From Bacteroidota bacterium (lineage in GTDB: Bacteria; Bacteroidota; Bacteroidia; Bacteroidales; VadinHA17): DNA of 6,092 bases. Under the pieces are notes generated by a model. The model saw only the letters and a list, made by a program, of their open reading frames with translations, did not search any database and was not told where the DNA came from. The stretch spans positions 1-6,092 of the forward strand of contig DAOWNN010000143.1 of the NCBI GenBank assembly GCA_030642585.1. The letters run 5' to 3'. A program made the position numbers and the translations under genes. This document shows, in pieces, positions 5,244 through 6,092 of this stretch (position 1 is the first letter of the stretch; every line of letters starts with the position of its first letter).

Positions 5244-6092
5244 TTATGAATTTTTTAGATCTTTTGGTTTGTGTAGGAACATCATAAATACGTTCCATAC
5301 ATACGCCAGAGTACAAACAAGCAAAAAAATGCTTCCCATATACAATATGAGTTTGTTAGAAATGAGGATGCCTGTGGCCAGCAGAACTATTGCAGGAACA
5401 TAAGCCCAGAATTGTACAGATGCCATTCTTTCAGAATACAGTTCTCTAGGCATGATTGTCTTTTCCTTACCAATACGATCTTTGTATTTGTCCAGCCATA
5501 TAATGAATGGCAGGGTCTTATATATTTGCCCGAGTATCATTGAGCCTATAAAACCTATTATAAATACAAAGCCATAAAGCAGAGATATGCGATTTAACAA
5601 TTGCATACTATGAGGAAACTTCAAAGAAGCCATAAGTCCTAAGACAATAGGAGCAAAAAACAATATTATGGAAAGCACCGAAAACTTCATTCCTATGTCC
5701 AGTTTTTTTCTCATTCTCTTTTTATAGGAATCATAAATAAATGAAATGAATGAGAGGATACCTCCTGAAATGATCACACCATATGCGGGTATTAACTTGG
5801 TTCCACCTGTAAACCACCAGTCCAGGCTAAGGGCTATTAGCCCTGTATTTATAAGAAAAAATGCAAGAATCATTTTCTTTTTATTCAGTTTATGGGAAAT
5901 AAAAAACATTGGTAGAAGCAGGGAACTAACTCCCATTATCAATAGTATAAACCAACCTGCCATTCCCAGGTGGGCATGTATTTTTAAATAGTGAAGGTGT
6001 ATCTGGTCAAAAAAATTATAACGGTAATTGAATACTATCAGGGTCCCTAATAAACCTGTGAGAAAAAGCCAGATTGAAGCAGTGCCAATAAA
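5244..6092 (-). CDS. Multi-pass membrane protein with heme-type His motifs (N-terminus outside window)
   Basis: The frame is open from the window end (6092) to TAA at 5246-5244, giving at least 282 residues. An ATG at 5963 exists but is internal: the 43 codons before it are open and encode a membrane helix (about residues 5-21 of the visible part) and H32-L-H34 ... H39-A-H41-L-G. About eight hydrophobic helices are visible. The HAHLGMAGWFILLIMGVSS segment and a later GQIYKTLPFIIWLDKY segment resemble membrane proteins distantly related to heme-copper oxidase subunit I or NnrS, in which His residues bind heme. I recall such proteins being annotated 'cytochrome c oxidase subunit I-like' in Bacteroidota, but this is from memory. 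Co-transcription with an Fe-S assembly gene fits a redox or nitric-oxide-related role, which is inference. A general membrane protein without cofactor is also possible. Confidence 0.75.
   Translation of the reverse strand, partial: FIGTASIWLFLTGLLGTLIVFNYRYNFFDQIHLHYLKIHAHLGMAGWFILLIMGVSSLLLPMFFISHKLNKKKMILAFFLINTGLIALSLDWWFTGGTKLIPAYGVIISGGILSFISFIYDSYKKRMRKKLDIGMKFSVLSIILFFAPIVLGLMASLKFPHSMQLLNRISLLYGFVFIIGFIGSMILGQIYKTLPFIIWLDKYKDRIGKEKTIMPRELYSERMASVQFWAYVPAIVLLATGILISNKLILYMGSIFLLVCTLAYVWNVFMMFLHKPKDLKNS

Noticed and set aside
5746..5991. Plus-strand open frame of 81 codons
   Set aside because: It is antisense to the membrane-protein gene, whose frame continues to the window end with helices and His motifs.

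Overview
The window looks like chromosomal DNA of a member of the Bacteroidota, plausibly a Bacteroidales/Marinilabiliales-type organism. The evidence is a DUF6452-DUF6048 gene pair, a PorT-like outer-membrane barrel, two lipoproteins with Cys lipoboxes, AT-rich leaders without clear Shine-Dalgarno sites, and an MIP18/PaaD-like Fe-S assembly factor of the type common in this phylum. No rRNA, tRNA, CRISPR array, intact insertion sequence or phage gene was found.

Layout. (1) 1-718, plus strand: the last 25 codons of a probable DUF6452 gene overlap the start of a DUF6048 envelope gene. (2) 719-1014: a gap largely built of short-period degenerate tandem repeats (periods 5, 8 and mostly 7). (3) 1015-1587, plus: a secreted beta-barrel protein. 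(4) 1588-2087: 500 nt without a credible gene, holding an imperfect hairpin, a spaced direct repeat and an 18-bp perfect palindrome. (5) 2088-3191, plus: a 367-residue lipoprotein of unknown function, followed by a textbook intrinsic terminator at 3214-3245. (6) 3246-3624: a repeat cluster with two tandem ~49-bp units and a partial third, faced by an inverted copy of the same core. (7) 3625-4833, plus: an alpha/beta-hydrolase lipoprotein broken by one in-frame TAG, with the nucleophile Ser before the stop and the Asp and His after it. (8) 4831-4921: a heptamer-periodic stretch filling the gap between two convergent stop codons. (9) 6092-4922, minus: a multi-pass membrane protein with a His-rich HxH...HxHxG motif, cut by the window end, followed 1 nt later by an MIP18/PaaD-like Fe-S assembly gene.

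How the genes work together. Only two pairs look co-transcribed: DUF6452-DUF6048, and membrane protein-MIP18. The other plus-strand genes are separated by repeat-rich gaps and look like independent envelope genes. I see no convincing new multi-gene system. The most unusual features are the degenerate heptamer arrays in two separate gaps, the amber-split hydrolase, and the 49-bp repeat cluster.
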